NCBI GenBank assembly: GCA_018674605.1
Contig: JABGZU010000006.1
Coordinates: forward strand, 1-5,846
Direction: 5' to 3'
Source: Candidatus Nitrosopumilus sp.
GTDB taxonomy: Archaea > Thermoproteota > Nitrososphaeria > Nitrososphaerales > Nitrosopumilaceae
Length of the DNA: 5,846 bases
The notes under the pieces are model-generated. The model was not told where the DNA came from, searched no databases, and saw nothing but the letters and a program-made list of their open reading frames with translations. Shown here piece by piece: positions 4,774 through 5,846 of this stretch. The first letter of the stretch is position 1. Every line of letters starts with the position of its first letter. The position numbers and the translations under genes are program-made.

Positions 4774-5553
4774 ATGAAAATTCGTGAAGCAACTTCTTTT
4801 GATAAAATTTCAGTTTTAAAATTTTGTAAAGATACCTTTTCTTGGGGTGATTATATTGATAAGGTTTGGTCTTCTTGGTTAAATGAAGGTCATTTATTTT
4901 TATTTGAAAAACAACTACCAATTGGCATTTGTCATGCATTTTATTTTAAAAATCAAATATGGATTGAAGGCATTAGAATTGATTTAAATTTCCGAAGACA
5001 AAAAATTGCATCAAAACTTATTACACATGCTGAATTAATTGGTAAAAAAACTAATGCATTATTTTCTTACATGTTGATAGACACTGAAAATAAAAAATCC
5101 ATTTCCATGGCTCGTTCTTTAAATTATCAGATATTTCAAACATGGAATTACTATTCATTAATACCTAAAAAAAATTCTAGTTTTAAAATTGAATTTGCAA
5201 AATCTCTTAACTCTAATTTTTCCCCTTACTATGTTGATTCCTGGAGATGGCTTGAAACTAACGAGAATATTTTATCTGATCTATGCGTTCAAAATAAAGT
5301 AATTAAATCTAATTTGAATGATAATAATTCTATTGCTATAATTGGTGATTACAAACATCTTGATAAAACTTTAATTGTAACCTTATTTTCAGAATCATTT
5401 GATACTCTATCTAATGTTATTTCCTATTTACAAAATTATGCTTTTGAAAAAAATTATGAAAGAATTCAAATTTTAACTAAAGAAAAATTGCCTTTTTTTG
5501 ATAATTTAGAATATAAAATTTCATTTAATTTGATGAAGAAATCTTTATCTTAA
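4774..5553 (+). CDS. GNAT-family N-acetyltransferase with C-terminal extension
   Basis: This is a 259-aa protein whose first half is a GNAT acyltransferase domain (acetyl-CoA dependent; substrate unknown). It shows IREATSFD at 3-10, FSWGDYIDKVWSSWL at 22-36, PIGICHAFY at 49-57, and IWIEGIRIDLNFRRQKIASKLI at 62-83 as beta-4 plus the CoA-binding loop. ARSLNYQIFQTWNYYSL at 113-129 is the usual end of the domain. The CoA loop reads RRQKIA where R-x-x-G-x-[AG] is normal, so the conserved glycine is replaced by Lys. Residues about 140-259 form a second alpha/beta part ending in LPFFDNLEYKISFNLMKKSL. This looks like the last strands of another GNAT fold, suggesting a tandem arrangement with a degenerate second copy; that is inference. 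It is divergent from the Rieske gene, and its stop overlaps the stop of the convergent hydrolase. Confidence 0.85.
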   Translation: MKIREATSFDKISVLKFCKDTFSWGDYIDKVWSSWLNEGHLFLFEKQLPIGICHAFYFKNQIWIEGIRIDLNFRRQKIASKLITHAELIGKKTNALFSYMLIDTENKKSISMARSLNYQIFQTWNYYSLIPKKNSSFKIEFAKSLNSNFSPYYVDSWRWLETNENILSDLCVQNKVIKSNLNDNNSIAIIGDYKHLDKTLIVTLFSESFDTLSNVISYLQNYAFEKNYERIQILTKEKLPFFDNLEYKISFNLMKKSLS

Positions 5554-5846
5554 TTTGATTTAACAACTTTTATTGTATTGTTTAATATTCCTAAATTTTC
5601 AATTTCCATTTCTATTTTATCACCATCTTTTAGAAATACTGCATTTGGTTTGTTTAACATTACTCCTGCAGGTGTACCTGTTGAAATTATATCCCCTTTT
5701 TGTAATGTCATCACTTTAGTAATTTTTGCAATAATTTCTGGAATTTTAATAAACATATTATTTGTTGAAGAATTTTGTCTAATCTCTCCATTGACTTTTG
5801 TTGTCATTTTTAGGTCTTGAGGATTTTGTATTTCATCTGCTGTTGT
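5550..5846 (-). CDS. Fumarylacetoacetate hydrolase family protein, C-terminal part (partial)
   Basis: This is the C-terminal 98 residues of an FAH-family enzyme, which cleaves or hydrates 2-oxo acids such as acylpyruvates or 2-keto-4-pentenoates using a divalent metal. The frame is open to the right edge; the visible start TTADEIQNPQDLK matches the family's D-E-x-x-(D/N)-P-(Q/H)-D-L segment, so the ATG at 5807 is an internal Met and not the start. Other signatures are VNGEIRQ at about 18-24 of the fragment, IPEIIAKITKVMTL, and GDIISTGTPAGV at about 51-62, the conserved TGTP loop. The closing IENLGILNNTIKVV is typical. The metal-binding E-x-E region lies outside the window. The exact substrate cannot be told from this part. 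The stop shares the palindrome TTAA with the GNAT stop. Confidence 0.92.
   Translation of the reverse strand, partial: TTADEIQNPQDLKMTTKVNGEIRQNSSTNNMFIKIPEIIAKITKVMTLQKGDIISTGTPAGVMLNKPNAVFLKDGDKIEMEIENLGILNNTIKVVKSN

Noticed and set aside
4757..4939. Minus-strand 60-aa frame opposite the GNAT start
   Set aside because: It overlaps the divergent promoter and the GNAT domain antisense, and its Lys/Tyr-rich sequence is typical of AT-rich noise.
5578..5820. Plus-strand 80-aa hydrophobic frame opposite the FAH-family gene
   Set aside because: Its apparent membrane character arises from the complement of a charged coding sequence; the minus strand carries clear family motifs.
1..5846. Mobile element, CRISPR array, toxin-antitoxin or defence cassette
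   Set aside because: No transposase or integrase motifs, no regularly spaced direct repeats other than the coding GRGTG copies, no attachment-site duplication at the tRNA 3' end, and uniform base composition.

Overview
This AT-rich window reads as a chromosomal segment of an ammonia-oxidising Nitrososphaerota (Thaumarchaeota) archaeon, most likely a marine Nitrosopumilus-type lineage. That assignment is an inference. It rests on a split transketolase (separate C-terminal subunit) fused operonically to a small TalC-type transaldolase, an archaeal UPF0147 protein, a histidine tRNA with archaeal/bacterial-style encoded G-1 and C73, and TATA boxes placed about 25 bases before start codons, which implies leaderless mRNAs.

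Layout. Positions 2-1170 (+) hold the end of a transketolase C-terminal subunit and a complete transaldolase sharing an ATGA overlap, together a non-oxidative pentose phosphate operon. Facing it on the minus strand (1195-1456) is a small basic gene with a GRGTG motif; its third motif copy lies one base out of frame, so the gene is frameshifted or the base call is wrong. A 195-base gap with two perfect inverted repeats leads to a CorA-type Mg2+/Co2+ channel (1652-2674, -). After a 190-base gap comes tRNA-His(GTG) (2865-2937, +).

From 2947 to 4734 there is a run of minus-strand genes: an unrecognised 115-aa protein, a divergent SAM-methyltransferase-like protein that starts with TTG, a UPF0147 protein, and a stand-alone Rieske [2Fe-2S] ferredoxin. 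The Rieske gene is divergent from a two-part GNAT acetyltransferase (4774-5553, +), with only 39 bases between the starts. The window ends in the C-terminal part of a fumarylacetoacetate-hydrolase-family enzyme (minus strand, running off the right edge). Its stop codon and the GNAT stop share the palindrome TTAA.

Most genes are ordinary housekeeping or conserved archaeal genes, packed tightly with convergent ends and individual TATA-like promoters. I see no mobile element, CRISPR array or defence cassette. The item most worth a second look is the small triple-GRGTG gene with its apparent one-base frame disruption. Secondary items are the degenerate methyltransferase, the tRNA T-stem mismatch, the promoter/terminator overlaps and the GNAT lacking the usual glycine in its CoA loop.
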